Shown here: positions 1-8,436 of the stretch, one piece after another
Layout of the letters: each line of letters begins with the position of its first letter
Numbering within the stretch: the first letter of the stretch is position 1
Source of the DNA: Halovivax ruber XH-70
GTDB taxonomy: Archaea > Halobacteriota > Halobacteria > Halobacteriales > Natrialbaceae
Assembly (NCBI RefSeq): GCF_000328525.1
Contig: NC_019964.1
Location: forward strand, 1,364,001 to 1,428,000
Length of the DNA: 64,000 nt
Direction of reading: 5' to 3'
Notes under the pieces: model-generated
Seen by the model: the letters and a program-made list of their open reading frames with translations, nothing else
Told to the model about the DNA's origin: nothing
The model's database searches: none
Position numbers and translations under genes: made by a program

Positions 1-273
1 ACTCTGTTCGGTGAGCGCTTCGCCGCAGACGACTTCGTCGATCGAGTGAATCGACCCGCCTAACGTTTCGATCGTCTCGCCGATCGCGGGCAGGTCGACG
101 GCAGTCCCCTGGATCGTCAGTTTGATCGTTTCGACCTTCCGGTCGGTCTCGACCAGCACGGCGTTGACGGCGTCGACGGTGGCGTGGTCGGCGACACTGC
201 GTGCGAACTCGGCGATATCCGGTTCGTGTGGCTTGAGTACGTCGAGCACGAGTCGTCGGATCGGAGGCGTCAC
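1..273 (-). CDS. DUF211 family protein (C-terminus cut by window edge)
   Basis: The reading frame begins with GTG at 273 and gives 91 residues that run off the left edge in frame. It opens TPPIRRLVLDVLKPHEPDI and contains GGSIHSIDEVVCGE, both typical of the archaeal DUF211 family, whose members are about 95-100 residues with a ferredoxin-like fold. Only a few residues are therefore missing. The GTG start is supported by a TATA-like ATTAAG on the minus strand at about 299-304, which would give a leaderless message. The biochemical role of the family is not established. It follows the oxidase operon on the same strand but appears to have its own promoter. Confidence 0.85.
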   Translation of the reverse strand, partial: MTPPIRRLVLDVLKPHEPDIAEFARSVADHATVDAVNAVLVETDRKVETIKLTIQGTAVDLPAIGETIETLGGSIHSIDEVVCGEALTEQS

Positions 274-298
274 AGAGGACCGCTCCCACCCGAGCGGG

Positions 299-304
299 CT
301 TAAT
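299..304 (-). promoter_or_regulatory. TATA-like box of the DUF211 gene
   Basis: ATTAAG on the minus strand lies about 27-30 bases before the GTG at 273. This is the archaeal TATA position for a leaderless transcript and supports the non-ATG start. Confidence 0.45.
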
Positions 305-406
305 GCTGGGGCAAGCTGTGACCTCGAAGGATATCCCACCGGCACCTCCCAGCGGGCTCGATCGACACCGTCACGTTCGAATCGCCCCGCGAGCGGCAGG
401 GGTCGG

Positions 407-601
407 TCAGGCGTGATCGCTCGGTCGGTGTGAGGTGTCGATCGGTGACAGCGCGATGTACATCGACGCCGCGATGAGGACCACGTTGACGGACGCGATG
501 GCACCACCGAGCCCGGACCTGGTGAGCATCCAGACGATCGTCGGGACGAGCGCGAGTAACGCGAGGACGAGCGTCGTCCGTGGGGTGAGCGATTCGAACA
601 T
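407..601 (-). CDS. Small membrane subunit of ba3-type cytochrome oxidase
   Basis: A 64-residue protein starting MFESLTPRTTLVLALLALV, with two hydrophobic segments (about residues 9-26 and 34-52) and a hydrophilic His-containing tail. Haloarchaeal ba3 oxidase operons carry a small gene of this type, usually named cytochrome-ba3 oxidase subunit. An ATG seven codons upstream is also in frame, but homologues as I know them begin near the Met at 601. It is the last gene of the operon, 76 bases after the previous one. It probably packs against the catalytic subunit in the membrane. I know of no defined catalytic role. Confidence 0.7.
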   Translation of the reverse strand: MFESLTPRTTLVLALLALVPTIVWMLTRSGLGGAIASVNVVLIAASMYIALSPIDTSHRPSDHA

Positions 602-677
602 GGCTCGTCCTAGACCACCCAAGATGGTGAAGTAATCCCCTCCGTTCGCCGGGTCGCACTGGTCGGCGCCGATCGTG

Positions 678-860
678 TCACTCGCCGCGACGTGGGGCGA
701 ACGCCCAGGCGAAGAGCACGGCGAAGACGATCAGGCCGACGAGGACGGTTTCGAGCGGGGAGATCTCGACGCCGAAGAACCCGAGGACCGTCCGTCCCTC
801 GACGAGGAAGACGAGGAGCAGTGCACTGACGATCAACAGCTTCGCTGGGGTGGTCCGCAT
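678..860 (-). CDS. Small membrane protein of the ba3 oxidase operon (CbaC/CbaE-like)
   Basis: A 60-residue protein starting MRTTPAKLLIVSALLLVFLV. It has two predicted membrane helices (about 7-27 and 34-52) and a basic C-terminal tail. Its ATG overlaps the TGA of the subunit I gene by one base, so translation is probably coupled. Operon position and size match the small accessory genes of the Natronomonas-type cba operon. The assignment rests on context and topology, because the sequence has no diagnostic motif. Whether it is the equivalent of CbaC or CbaE cannot be decided here. Confidence 0.65.
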   Translation of the reverse strand: MRTTPAKLLIVSALLLVFLVEGRTVLGFFGVEISPLETVLVGLIVFAVLFAWAFAPRRGE

Positions 861-2614
861 CAGTAGATAGCCACTCCGAGGATCGTTCCGACGTGCTGTA
901 CGGCGTCGACGAGGGAGAGAACGACCGGGTAGGGCCTGATGTCCTGTCCGTGCAGTCCTCCTTGTTGGATCACGCTTGCGAGTGGGAGGGCGTAGGCGAG
1001 AACGAGTAGGACGATCGCGATGGCCGCCCACAGTTTCAGATTGTCGAGGATCCGTGGGGAATCCTCGGGTCCGGACAGTGCGGGCGGAATCGTCCCGTCC
1101 ACCAGTGGTTCACTGTCTCGATTGAGAACTGTGAGCAGCATGACGCCGAGGAACAGTACCGTGGCGACGAAGAGCAGGGTTCCACCGAGGGCGATCTGGG
1201 CGTTCAGTTCGCCCATCGACCCGATGCCGACGTCGTACTCGAAGCTATACTGCGGCTCTGCGGTTCGTCGGGGGACGCCGAACAGTCCCGATCGGTACAT
1301 CGCGTTCGTCATGAACACGATGCCGAGGAACCAGGTGACGACCTGAACCAGCGCAATTCGCCGGCCGACGAGGCGGTTTCCGGTGAGCTGGGGGACGAGC
1401 CAGTACGAACCGGCCATGAGCGTGAGTGCAGTCGCCGTCCCCACCTGGGTGTGGATGTGCCCCGGGATCCACAGCGTGTTGTGTACGAGGTAGTTGATGT
1501 TCATCCCCGCGTTGACGATACCGGTGAAGCCACCGAAGGCGAAGACCGCACCCGCGAGTGCCATGCCGGTAAACGCTGGCTCTTTCCAGGGCAAGGCCCG
1601 AATCCACCTGAACGTGCCCTTGCCGCCGCGCTGGCGAGCACCGTGTTCCATACTCGCGACGACGGTGAACGCCGTCAAGAGGCTCGGTAGCAGCAAAAAC
1701 ATCGTGTTGGTCATCGCGACGAACTTGAACCCTTCCGCGATGCCGGGGTCCATGTACTGGTGGTGGATGCCGACCGGCGTCGAGAGGAGGACGAACAGGA
1801 TGAACACGACTCGTGCGAGCGGATCGCTGAACAACCGTCCGCCCGAGAGCGTGGGAAGGACGTTGTACCAGAGCAGGTACGCCGGCAACACCCAGAAGTA
1901 GACGACCATGTGCCCGAAGAACCAGAACAGCGTCCGGGTCAGCAACGGGTTCACACCGGGGATCATCTCGAACGACCACGGCACGAGGAAGGCGATCAGC
2001 GAGACGATGACGCCGATCGAACCGAGATACCACATGATCATCGTCGTCAGGACCATGAAGGCCGGGAGCGGGATCCGCTTGCCGGGGTTTTCCCCCTTCC
2101 AGGCCAGCCACGTCCGGAACCAGCCGGCTCCGGCGAGCCAGGTTCCGGCGAAGAACACGATCAGTCCCAAATAGAACAGAGGATTGGCCTGAAGCGGCGC
2201 GTAGAAGGTAAAGAGTACGTCCGAACTCAACGGCGCCCCCAGCACTTCAGGCGGTTCCTCGAGGAAGCCGCCGAGAATCGACACCGCGACGATGAAGGTT
2301 CCGATCGACATCAGTCCGTACCAGCCCCAGCTCAGGCGTTCGTCGAGCGGCCCTCTCCCGAGACTCACCGTAATCGCCCAGTGAAACAGGCCGACGAGAA
2401 AGAAGATCACGAACGTGATCACGAGGAAGACGCCGTGCCCGGTCAGCACCGTGTAGTAGTCGGGTGACGGCAAAAATCGATAGATGTCGGTCCGGTGGAA
2501 CGCTTGAATGAGTCCGAATGTCGCCCCAATTGCGAGTGCGACGAACGAGTTCAGAAACGCCGCCCGGACGAGTCGTGCCTGTCCCGGATACTCGTCGACG
2601 AAGAGGCGCGTCAT
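860..2614 (-). CDS. cbaA: ba3-type cytochrome oxidase subunit I
   Basis: A 584-residue polytopic protein, the haem-copper catalytic subunit that reduces oxygen to water and conserves energy as a proton gradient. Visible ligands are His60 in TGHGVF (low-spin haem), GHMVVYFWVLPAY (Cu-B His plus the covalently linked Tyr of B-type oxidases), GIHHQYMDPG (the two further Cu-B His) and IPGHIHTQVG (His ligands of the two haems). The pattern GHxxVYFWxLPAY is that of the Thermus ba3 branch rather than aa3. Length is normal for the family. The start overlaps the end of subunit II as ATGA, and the stop overlaps the next start. Confidence 0.95.
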   Translation of the reverse strand: MTRLFVDEYPGQARLVRAAFLNSFVALAIGATFGLIQAFHRTDIYRFLPSPDYYTVLTGHGVFLVITFVIFFLVGLFHWAITVSLGRGPLDERLSWGWYGLMSIGTFIVAVSILGGFLEEPPEVLGAPLSSDVLFTFYAPLQANPLFYLGLIVFFAGTWLAGAGWFRTWLAWKGENPGKRIPLPAFMVLTTMIMWYLGSIGVIVSLIAFLVPWSFEMIPGVNPLLTRTLFWFFGHMVVYFWVLPAYLLWYNVLPTLSGGRLFSDPLARVVFILFVLLSTPVGIHHQYMDPGIAEGFKFVAMTNTMFLLLPSLLTAFTVVASMEHGARQRGGKGTFRWIRALPWKEPAFTGMALAGAVFAFGGFTGIVNAGMNINYLVHNTLWIPGHIHTQVGTATALTLMAGSYWLVPQLTGNRLVGRRIALVQVVTWFLGIVFMTNAMYRSGLFGVPRRTAEPQYSFEYDVGIGSMGELNAQIALGGTLLFVATVLFLGVMLLTVLNRDSEPLVDGTIPPALSGPEDSPRILDNLKLWAAIAIVLLVLAYALPLASVIQQGGLHGQDIRPYPVVLSLVDAVQHVGTILGVAIY

Positions 2615-3483
2615 GGGTGGGCACCTCTACGGGTTGCTTCCGCTGTGTCCATCGGAGTCACCGTCCCCGATGCTGTTTCGATTCCCATCGAAGCAGGCAC
2701 CGACTCGGTTGTTTCCGTTTCGTTCCCGACCGTGATCGTCCCGGTGTCCTCCTGATCGTCGACGCTGACCGTCCAGTCGTGCTCACCGGGGCCCAGTTCG
2801 TCGCTGTCGACGGTGACCGACACGTTCTCGCTACTCTCGCCGTCGACGGTGATCGACTGTTCGGTCGTCTGTGAGCCGACGGTGACGTTGACCGTCGACT
2901 CGCGCGCTTCGAGCAATCCGTTGGAGACGGTGGCCGTGAGGTCGATCTCGTTGCCCTGTGCGACTTGCTCCGGCGCGTTCACTTCGAGTTCCGTCTGCGA
3001 GAATTCCGATTCGGGCGTCACCACCAGCGACCCCTCCATCGTGTGGTGCTGGGGGCCGCAGTACTCGTTGCAGACGATGCCGTACGTCCCGGGTTCGTCG
3101 AACTCGACCGTCAGTTCCGCCACCTGTCCGGGAATGGCCATCGAGTTGATGTTGGTCCCGGCTACCTCGAAGCCGTGGATCACGTCGCGACTCGTCACGT
3201 AGAACGTCACCTCGGAGTTGGCCGGCACCTCGATCGGGTCGGGTTGAAAGATGAACGTCATCGCGACGACGTACACCTCGTACTCATCTTCGCCGACCTG
3301 TTCGACGCGAGGGTCGCTAAACCGCTCGTCGGACGGGATCTCGTCGGGCGAAACGCCGTCAGCCTCGTCGTCGATCATCGTGATTCCGAGCCCGACCGAT
3401 CCGTACGTGATCGTCACGATGAACCCAACGATCAGGACGAACGATCCGGCGAGCCACAGTTTCTCGTACGTGTGAATTCGCAT
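2611..3483 (-). CDS. cbaB: ba3-type cytochrome oxidase subunit II (CuA) with extra Ig-like domain
   Basis: A 290-residue protein with one N-terminal membrane helix (about 10-33) and an external cupredoxin domain. CuA ligands are visible: His103 (VIHGFEV), then Cys138, Cys142, His146 and Met149 in VCNEYCGPQHHTM. It accepts electrons, probably from a halocyanin, and passes them to subunit I. After the CuA domain there is a second domain (about 163-255) with the look of a CARDB/Ig-like beta sandwich, then a Thr-rich tail. Bacterial ba3 subunit II is about 170 residues, so this is a long form. It overlaps subunit I by four bases. Confidence 0.93.
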   Translation of the reverse strand: MRIHTYEKLWLAGSFVLIVGFIVTITYGSVGLGITMIDDEADGVSPDEIPSDERFSDPRVEQVGEDEYEVYVVAMTFIFQPDPIEVPANSEVTFYVTSRDVIHGFEVAGTNINSMAIPGQVAELTVEFDEPGTYGIVCNEYCGPQHHTMEGSLVVTPESEFSQTELEVNAPEQVAQGNEIDLTATVSNGLLEARESTVNVTVGSQTTEQSITVDGESSENVSVTVDSDELGPGEHDWTVSVDDQEDTGTITVGNETETTESVPASMGIETASGTVTPMDTAEATRRGAHP

Positions 3484-3496
3484 CTGTGATCACCGA

Positions 3497-3670
3497 TTAG
3501 CCGAGAGATAGTAATCCGACGACCGTGGGTCCGTGCCCGAGAAACTCGACGAAGTAGGTGAACAGCCACATCACCGTGAGGACCACGAAGTACAGGACGA
3601 CCAGGGCCAGCGTCCCGATCGGATCGAATTCGTCGTGATCGATCGTTCGCGTCACGCCGGAGCGGCTCAT
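3497..3670 (-). CDS. Small single-helix subunit of the ba3 oxidase operon (CbaD-like)
   Basis: A 57-residue reading frame beginning MSRSGVTRTIDHDEFDPIG. It has one hydrophobic helix (about residues 20-43) and ends VVGLLSLG. It lies 13 bases upstream of subunit II, is the first gene of the operon, and sits directly behind a TATA-like box with almost no leader. Haloarchaeal cba operons start with a small gene of this kind (cbaD in Natronomonas). It resembles the single-helix subunit IIa of ba3 oxidases in size and topology. Identity is by context, and no catalytic residues are expected. Confidence 0.75.
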   Translation of the reverse strand: MSRSGVTRTIDHDEFDPIGTLALVVLYFVVLTVMWLFTYFVEFLGHGPTVVGLLSLG

Positions 3671-3695
3671 GTCCTATCGCTGCCCACCTTCTGTG

Positions 3696-3703
3696 TATTA
3701 AAT
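3696..3703 (-). promoter_or_regulatory. TATA-like box of the oxidase operon
   Basis: ATTTAATA on the minus strand is centred about 29 bases before the ATG at 3670, giving a leaderless or nearly leaderless operon transcript. Confidence 0.6.
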
Positions 3704-3744
3704 CACCAGTGGCGTACGGTCGTCCGTTGAAGACCAGTGCGCGG

Positions 3745-3810
3745 GTAAACGTGGGCCAAATCACGAGTAACTGTGGGCCACATTGTCGGTAACGGTGGAT
3801 TGTCGGCCAG
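3745..3810. repeat. Three direct repeats of 22 bp, operator-like
   Basis: Units start at 3745, 3767 and 3789, exactly 22 bases apart, and each begins GTAA. Units 1 and 2 share GTAA..GTGGGCCA.AT, and unit 3 shares the GTAAC.GTGG part. The array is about 75-140 bases upstream of the oxidase operon start, just beyond its TATA box. Spacing of about two helical turns suggests a regulator binding to one DNA face. It could equally serve gapA on the other side. Confidence 0.6.
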
Positions 3811-4057
3811 TTATTTTCTCTTGTCTCGACGATACGGGGCTGGTGTCACTCCAGTTTGGGTTCGATCGGATGCCCGTTCCGGCGTATCGATTCGATCTCT
3901 GGCGGTCGGTGACGTCAGGTACACCGAGTGCCTTGCACGATCTCTCCGGTGAGGCCTGCCGGGTGCTCGTGCCGTAGACGCTCTTTCGAGCCTGAAATTC
4001 TCCGATGAGACGGTTTGAGGGCCAACAATCTTACTCGGTGGCGATGTCCGATCGAGT

Positions 4058-5131
4058 ATGAGCGCCAGTACGAACGACAGTCACGGAGAATCCGGCGAAC
4101 CGCTTCGAATCGGCATCAACGGCTTCGGGCGCATCGGTCGAAGCGTACTCCGTGCCTCGCTCGAGCACGACGATCTCGACGTGGTCGCGGTCAACGACGT
4201 GATGGACGACGACGATATGGCGTACCTGCTCCAGTACGACTCGGTTCACGGGCGTCTCGACGGGGTTTTCCGCGAGGGTGATACCATGTACGTCGGGTCA
4301 CAGGAGGTCCAGTTGTGCTCCGAACCGGATCCGTCCGAGATCCCGTGGGACGACTTCGGCGCGTCCGTCGTCCTCGAGGCGACCGGCCTGTTTCGAACTC
4401 GCGACGAGGCGGCCCAGCACCTCGAAGCCGGCGCCGATCAGGTCCTCATCTCGGCGCCGCCGAAGGGCGACGAACCGGTTCCGATGTTCGTCTACGGGGT
4501 CAATCACGAGACGTACGACGGCGAGGCCATCGTCTCGAACGCCTCCTGCACGACGAACTCCGTCGCCCCGGTTATGCAAGTGCTGGACGAGGAATTCGGA
4601 ATCGACTCGGGACTCCTCTTGACGGTCCACGCCTACACCGGGAGCCAGGGGCTGGTCGACGGGCCGCTCGAGAAGCGTCGTCGCGGCCGGGCGGCCGCCG
4701 AGAACATCGTCCCGACCACGACGGGTGCTGCGATCGCCACCACCGAGATCCTGCCCCAACTCGAGGGCACGTTCGACGGGCGCGCGATGCGTGTCCCGGT
4801 CCCGGATGGCTCCATCTCCGACCTCACGCTCAATCTCGAAACCGATGTCACCGAAGCCGACGTCGCCGACGCGATCCGGACGGCGGCCGACGGGAGACTC
4901 GCAGGGGTGCTCGGATACACGGACGACGAGATCGTCTCGCAGGACGTGGTCGGGTTACCGATTCCGTCCTACGTCGATCTGGAGTCCCTGATGGTCGTCG
5001 ACGACGACATGCTGAAGATACTGGTCTGGTACGACAACGAGTACGGCTTCTCGCGACAGATGCTCGATCTCGCGGCCTACGTCGCGAGCGAAGGCGATCA
5101 CGTCGCAACCGGTGCAGCCGTCGCCCACTGA
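4058..5131 (+). CDS. gapA: Type I glyceraldehyde-3-phosphate dehydrogenase
   Basis: A 357-residue protein of the bacterial-type GAPDH family. It oxidises glyceraldehyde 3-phosphate to 1,3-bisphosphoglycerate with NAD(P). The Rossmann motif INGFGRIGRSVLRAS follows a 15-residue acidic N-terminal extension. The active-site block is SNASCTTNSVAPV with catalytic Cys and the usual downstream His. The C-terminal WYDNEYGFSRQM is also conserved. Some haloarchaea carry two gap genes, and this type is the bacterial-like one. Phosphoglycerate kinase, the next step, lies two genes downstream on the same strand. Confidence 0.96.
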   Translation: MSASTNDSHGESGEPLRIGINGFGRIGRSVLRASLEHDDLDVVAVNDVMDDDDMAYLLQYDSVHGRLDGVFREGDTMYVGSQEVQLCSEPDPSEIPWDDFGASVVLEATGLFRTRDEAAQHLEAGADQVLISAPPKGDEPVPMFVYGVNHETYDGEAIVSNASCTTNSVAPVMQVLDEEFGIDSGLLLTVHAYTGSQGLVDGPLEKRRRGRAAAENIVPTTTGAAIATTEILPQLEGTFDGRAMRVPVPDGSISDLTLNLETDVTEADVADAIRTAADGRLAGVLGYTDDEIVSQDVVGLPIPSYVDLESLMVVDDDMLKILVWYDNEYGFSRQMLDLAAYVASEGDHVATGAAVAH

Positions 5132-5261
5132 TCGAGCGCCAACATGCTGCGTGGTCGTCCGGGCAGTGCCCGACCGATATCGCCCGCTCGGGGGCCGGCG
5201 CGGAACAAATTCTGATTCGAATCTTCACGTCCCGGTGATGGTATCGTGATGGCACGAGAAC

Positions 5262-5268
5262 CTATTTT
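5262..5268 (+). promoter_or_regulatory. TATA-like box of the SLC13 permease gene
   Basis: CTATTTT lies about 33 bases before the ATG at 5298. The spacing allows a leader of only a few bases. Confidence 0.4.
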
Positions 5269-5297
5269 GGCGTCGTTGTGGAACACCGTTCGATGCG

Positions 5298-7097
5298 ATG
5301 GCCACGCTAACGACCGGGGCGTTGCTCGTCTTTCTGATCGTGGCCGTTGCGCTGGTCTTGTTCGTCACCGAACCGGTCCCCATCGACGTCACGGCCATCG
5401 GCATCATGGTGACGCTGATGGTGCTCGGTCCGTGGACGGGCATTTCGCCGAGCGACGGTGTCGCCGGGTTCTCCAACCCCGCGACGATCACGATCCTCGC
5501 AATGATGATCCTGAGTGAGGGCGTCCGTCGAACTGGTCTCATCCAGCGGCTCCAGACGATCGTGGCGTCCTACACCGGGACGAGCGAGTACAGACAACTG
5601 GGCGCGACCATCGGGATCGTCGGCCCGCTATCGGCGCTCATCAACAACACGGCCGCGGTCGCGGTGCTGGTACCGATGGTGAACGACCTCGCTCACGAGA
5701 ACGGGACCTCCCCGTCGAAGCTCCTGTTGCCCCTGTCGTTCGCGTCGATGTTCGGCGGCATGCTCACCCTCATCGGGACGTCTACCAACCTCGTCGCCAG
5801 CAGTCTTTCCGCGAGCTACATCGATCGCTCCTTTTCGATGTTCGAGTTCACGCACCTCGGCGTCATCGTGTTTCTCGTCGGGTCGGCGTACCTACTCACG
5901 GTCGGATACTGGCTCGCCCCGTCCCACGTGACGCCGCGAAGCGACCGGGCGACGACGGCCAAGGAGGAGTATCTCACGGAACTGGTCGTTCGCGAACACT
6001 CCCCCGCGGTCGGGTTGACGGTTCGGGAGGCCCTGGAGCAAGTCGATTTCGAGGCCGAGGTCACCCAACTCATCCGGGACGATCGGTACAGTTTCAATCC
6101 GCCGCTATCGACGACCGTCCGGAGCGGCGACGTCTACACGGTCAGGCTCACCGACGACGCGCTCCAGACGCTGCTCGACGTGGACGGGATCGATCTCGTC
6201 CCCGGCGTCACGGCCGAGTCCGACCTGAAGGCGCTCCCGCCGGAGCGGACGCTCGTCGAAATCGTCCTCACGGCGGGGTCGGACCTGATCGGCGAAACGA
6301 TCGACTCCGCCAGCTTTTCCGACGCGTACCGCGCCCGTGTGCTCGCCGTTCGACGCGGCGGCAAGATCACCCACGAGCGGTTGCCCGAGTTCAATTTCCG
6401 CCCGGGGGACGCGCTTCTCATCGAGTCCGAAGCCGAAACCGTCGATCGCCTCGCCAACGACCCGAACGTCATCGTCGCCGGCGATCTCGCACTCCAGCAG
6501 TTCCGCGGGTCGAAACTGCCCATCGCGATCGCCGTCGTCTTCGCCGTCGTGGGACTGGCCGCGCTCGGCGTCCTCCCCATCATGGTGTCAGCCCTGGCCG
6601 GCGTCGTGGTGATGCTCGCTGCGGGAGTCGTCAAGCCCGCCGAGGCCTACGAGGCCGTGCAGTGGGACGTCATTTTCCTGCTCGCCGGCGTCATCCCCTT
6701 GGGAAACGCGATGGCCGAGACCGGCGGCGCGGACGTCCTCGGTGCGATGGTCGTCTCGAGTGCGGATGTCTTGCCGGCGGTAGGCGTGCTCGGACTGTTC
6801 TACGTGCTTACGGCGGTCATGACCAACATGGTCAGCAATCAGGCGAGCGTCGTTTTGCTCATCCCGGTGGCGGTCGACGTCGCCGCCCGGATCGACGCTA
6901 ACGCGTTCGCGTTCGTCCTCGCGGTGACCTTCGCAGCCAGTACGGCGTTCATGACTCCGGTCGGCTACCAGACCAACCTGTTCGTCTACGGGCCTGGAAA
7001 GTACCAGTTCGCCGATTTCATCCGCGTGGGCGGGCCGCTCCAGCTCCTGCTCGCGGTCGTGACGACCGCCGGCATCGCCGTTTTCTGGGGCGTGTAA
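5298..7097 (+). CDS. SLC13-family permease with two TrkA-C domains
   Basis: A 599-residue membrane transporter of the divalent anion:Na+ symporter / ArsB-NhaD superfamily. The N-terminal half carries helices and the hairpin signature INNTAAVAVLVPMV. The central part (about 215-395) is soluble and reads as two RCK_C/TrkA-C domains, for example VRSGDVYTVRLTD and FRPGDALLIESEAE. The C-terminal half resumes helices with MVSNQASVVLLIPV, the second signature. Proteins of this layout usually move sulfate or di/tricarboxylates, and the substrate cannot be read from sequence. Position between gapA and pgk would suit a carboxylate, but that is inference. Confidence 0.88.
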   Translation: MATLTTGALLVFLIVAVALVLFVTEPVPIDVTAIGIMVTLMVLGPWTGISPSDGVAGFSNPATITILAMMILSEGVRRTGLIQRLQTIVASYTGTSEYRQLGATIGIVGPLSALINNTAAVAVLVPMVNDLAHENGTSPSKLLLPLSFASMFGGMLTLIGTSTNLVASSLSASYIDRSFSMFEFTHLGVIVFLVGSAYLLTVGYWLAPSHVTPRSDRATTAKEEYLTELVVREHSPAVGLTVREALEQVDFEAEVTQLIRDDRYSFNPPLSTTVRSGDVYTVRLTDDALQTLLDVDGIDLVPGVTAESDLKALPPERTLVEIVLTAGSDLIGETIDSASFSDAYRARVLAVRRGGKITHERLPEFNFRPGDALLIESEAETVDRLANDPNVIVAGDLALQQFRGSKLPIAIAVVFAVVGLAALGVLPIMVSALAGVVVMLAAGVVKPAEAYEAVQWDVIFLLAGVIPLGNAMAETGGADVLGAMVVSSADVLPAVGVLGLFYVLTAVMTNMVSNQASVVLLIPVAVDVAARIDANAFAFVLAVTFAASTAFMTPVGYQTNLFVYGPGKYQFADFIRVGGPLQLLLAVVTTAGIAVFWGV

Positions 7098-7185
7098 CGG
7101 AAACCGCTGCAGCGACCCTGTCGTCTCTCCCGACGCAGTGCCCCCGCTATCTAAGCATCTGCCCGTGTTCCGTGTCGGTATACCA

Positions 7186-8397
7186 ATGTCCTCGTTTCGA
7201 ACGATCGACAACCTGGAACCGGGCCGACGACTCCTCGTCCGGATCGACGTCAACGCTCCGGTCGAGGACGGCGTCGTCCAGGACGGCCGTCGCTTCGCCC
7301 GCCACGCGGAGACGATTCGAGATCTGCTCGCGGACGATCACGCCGTCGCCCTGCTGGCCCATCAGGGCCGGCCGGGTCGAGACACGTTCGTCTCGCTCGA
7401 TCAGCACGCCGATATCCTCGGCGACCATCTGGGGCGGGAGGTCGACTTCGTTCCCGACACGTACGGCGAGGAGGCGCTCGCGGCGATCGACGCTTTCGAT
7501 TCCGGCGACGTGCTCCTCCTCGAAAACGTGCGGATGTGTGACGGAGAACTGCCGGAAGCGGATCCCGGCGTCAAGGCCGAAACCGAGTTCGTCCGGACGC
7601 TCGCGCCGCGATTCGACGCGTACGTCGGCGACGCGTACTCGACGGCGCACCGCTCGCACGCCTCGATCGTCGGCTTTCCCCGCGTCATGGACGCGTACGC
7701 GGGCCGCGTGATGGAGGGCGAGTACACCGCGAACACCGCCATCAGGGAGCGATCATTCGACGGCCCGGTGACGATGGTGCTGGGCGGAACGAAGGCGGAG
7801 GACACGATCCCGGTCGTCGAACGTCTCGGCGACACCGTCGACCGGTTCTGCCTGGGCGGGATCGTCGGCGAACTCTTCTTGCGGACCGAGGGGTACGACG
7901 TCGGCTACGACGTCGAGGGGTCGGAGCTGTTCGACCACCAGTGGGACGATCATCGCGAGACTATCGAGCGCGTGCACGACTCGTACGACGAGAAGTTGTT
8001 CCTCCCGACCGACCTCGCGTTCGAGGGCGCGGACGGCGAGCGCGCGGAGGTCGACGTCGAGGGGGTCACCAAGGAAACTCCGTTCTTCGATGTCGGCTCT
8101 GAGACGGTCGAGCGCTACGCCGACCGCGTTTCGACGTCTGAAGCCGTCTTCGTCAAAGGGGCCCTCGGCGTCTTCGAGGACGAGCGGTTCGCCGACGGGA
8201 CCGTCGCGGTTCTCTCGGCGATCGCCGACGCGGACTGCTTCTCGGTCGTCGGTGGGGGAGACACCGCACGATCGATCTCGGCGTACGATCTCGACGAATC
8301 CGACTTCTCCCGCGTTTCGATCGCCGGTGGGGCCTACGTCCGTGCACTCACCGGCGATCCGCTGGTCGGCGTCGACGTCCTCGAATCGGCGTCGTGA
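7186..8397 (+). CDS. pgk: Phosphoglycerate kinase
   Basis: A 403-residue protein that transfers phosphate between 1,3-bisphosphoglycerate and ADP. The N-terminal substrate site is LVRIDVNAPVEDG, followed by HQGRPG and the LLLENVR block. The C-terminal nucleotide domain has VLGGTKAEDT and ends with VVGGGDTARSI. An in-frame ATG exists 16 codons upstream at 7138, but the family start motif (a few residues, then LLVRIDVN) and family length of about 400 favour 7186. A TATA-like CTATCTAAG is about 35 bases upstream. It shares strand and pathway with gapA. Confidence 0.95.
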   Translation: MSSFRTIDNLEPGRRLLVRIDVNAPVEDGVVQDGRRFARHAETIRDLLADDHAVALLAHQGRPGRDTFVSLDQHADILGDHLGREVDFVPDTYGEEALAAIDAFDSGDVLLLENVRMCDGELPEADPGVKAETEFVRTLAPRFDAYVGDAYSTAHRSHASIVGFPRVMDAYAGRVMEGEYTANTAIRERSFDGPVTMVLGGTKAEDTIPVVERLGDTVDRFCLGGIVGELFLRTEGYDVGYDVEGSELFDHQWDDHRETIERVHDSYDEKLFLPTDLAFEGADGERAEVDVEGVTKETPFFDVGSETVERYADRVSTSEAVFVKGALGVFEDERFADGTVAVLSAIADADCFSVVGGGDTARSISAYDLDESDFSRVSIAGGAYVRALTGDPLVGVDVLESAS

Positions 8398-8436
8398 CGC
8401 ACCCGATCGGGGCGGGCCGCCTCGGCGATCTGCGAG

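Larger units (their letters stand above)
3671..4057. other. Divergent intergenic region between the oxidase operon and gapA
   Basis: 387 bases with no convincing gene. It holds the oxidase promoter, three 22-bp repeats (3745-3810) and, near 4025-4035, a weak TATA-like stretch (CAATCTTAC) for gapA. A 64-codon open frame at 3783-3977 has no acidic haloarchaeal composition and starts inside the repeats. Confidence 0.6.

Noticed and set aside
1760..2467. Long plus-strand open frame opposite the oxidase subunit I gene
   Set aside because: It is the antisense shadow of a verified gene. High GC keeps many frames open, and the translation is Arg/Gln/Glu/His-rich without family signs.
3783..3977. 64-codon open frame between the oxidase operon and gapA
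   Set aside because: It begins within the 22-bp repeats, is not acidic and has no recognisable relation.
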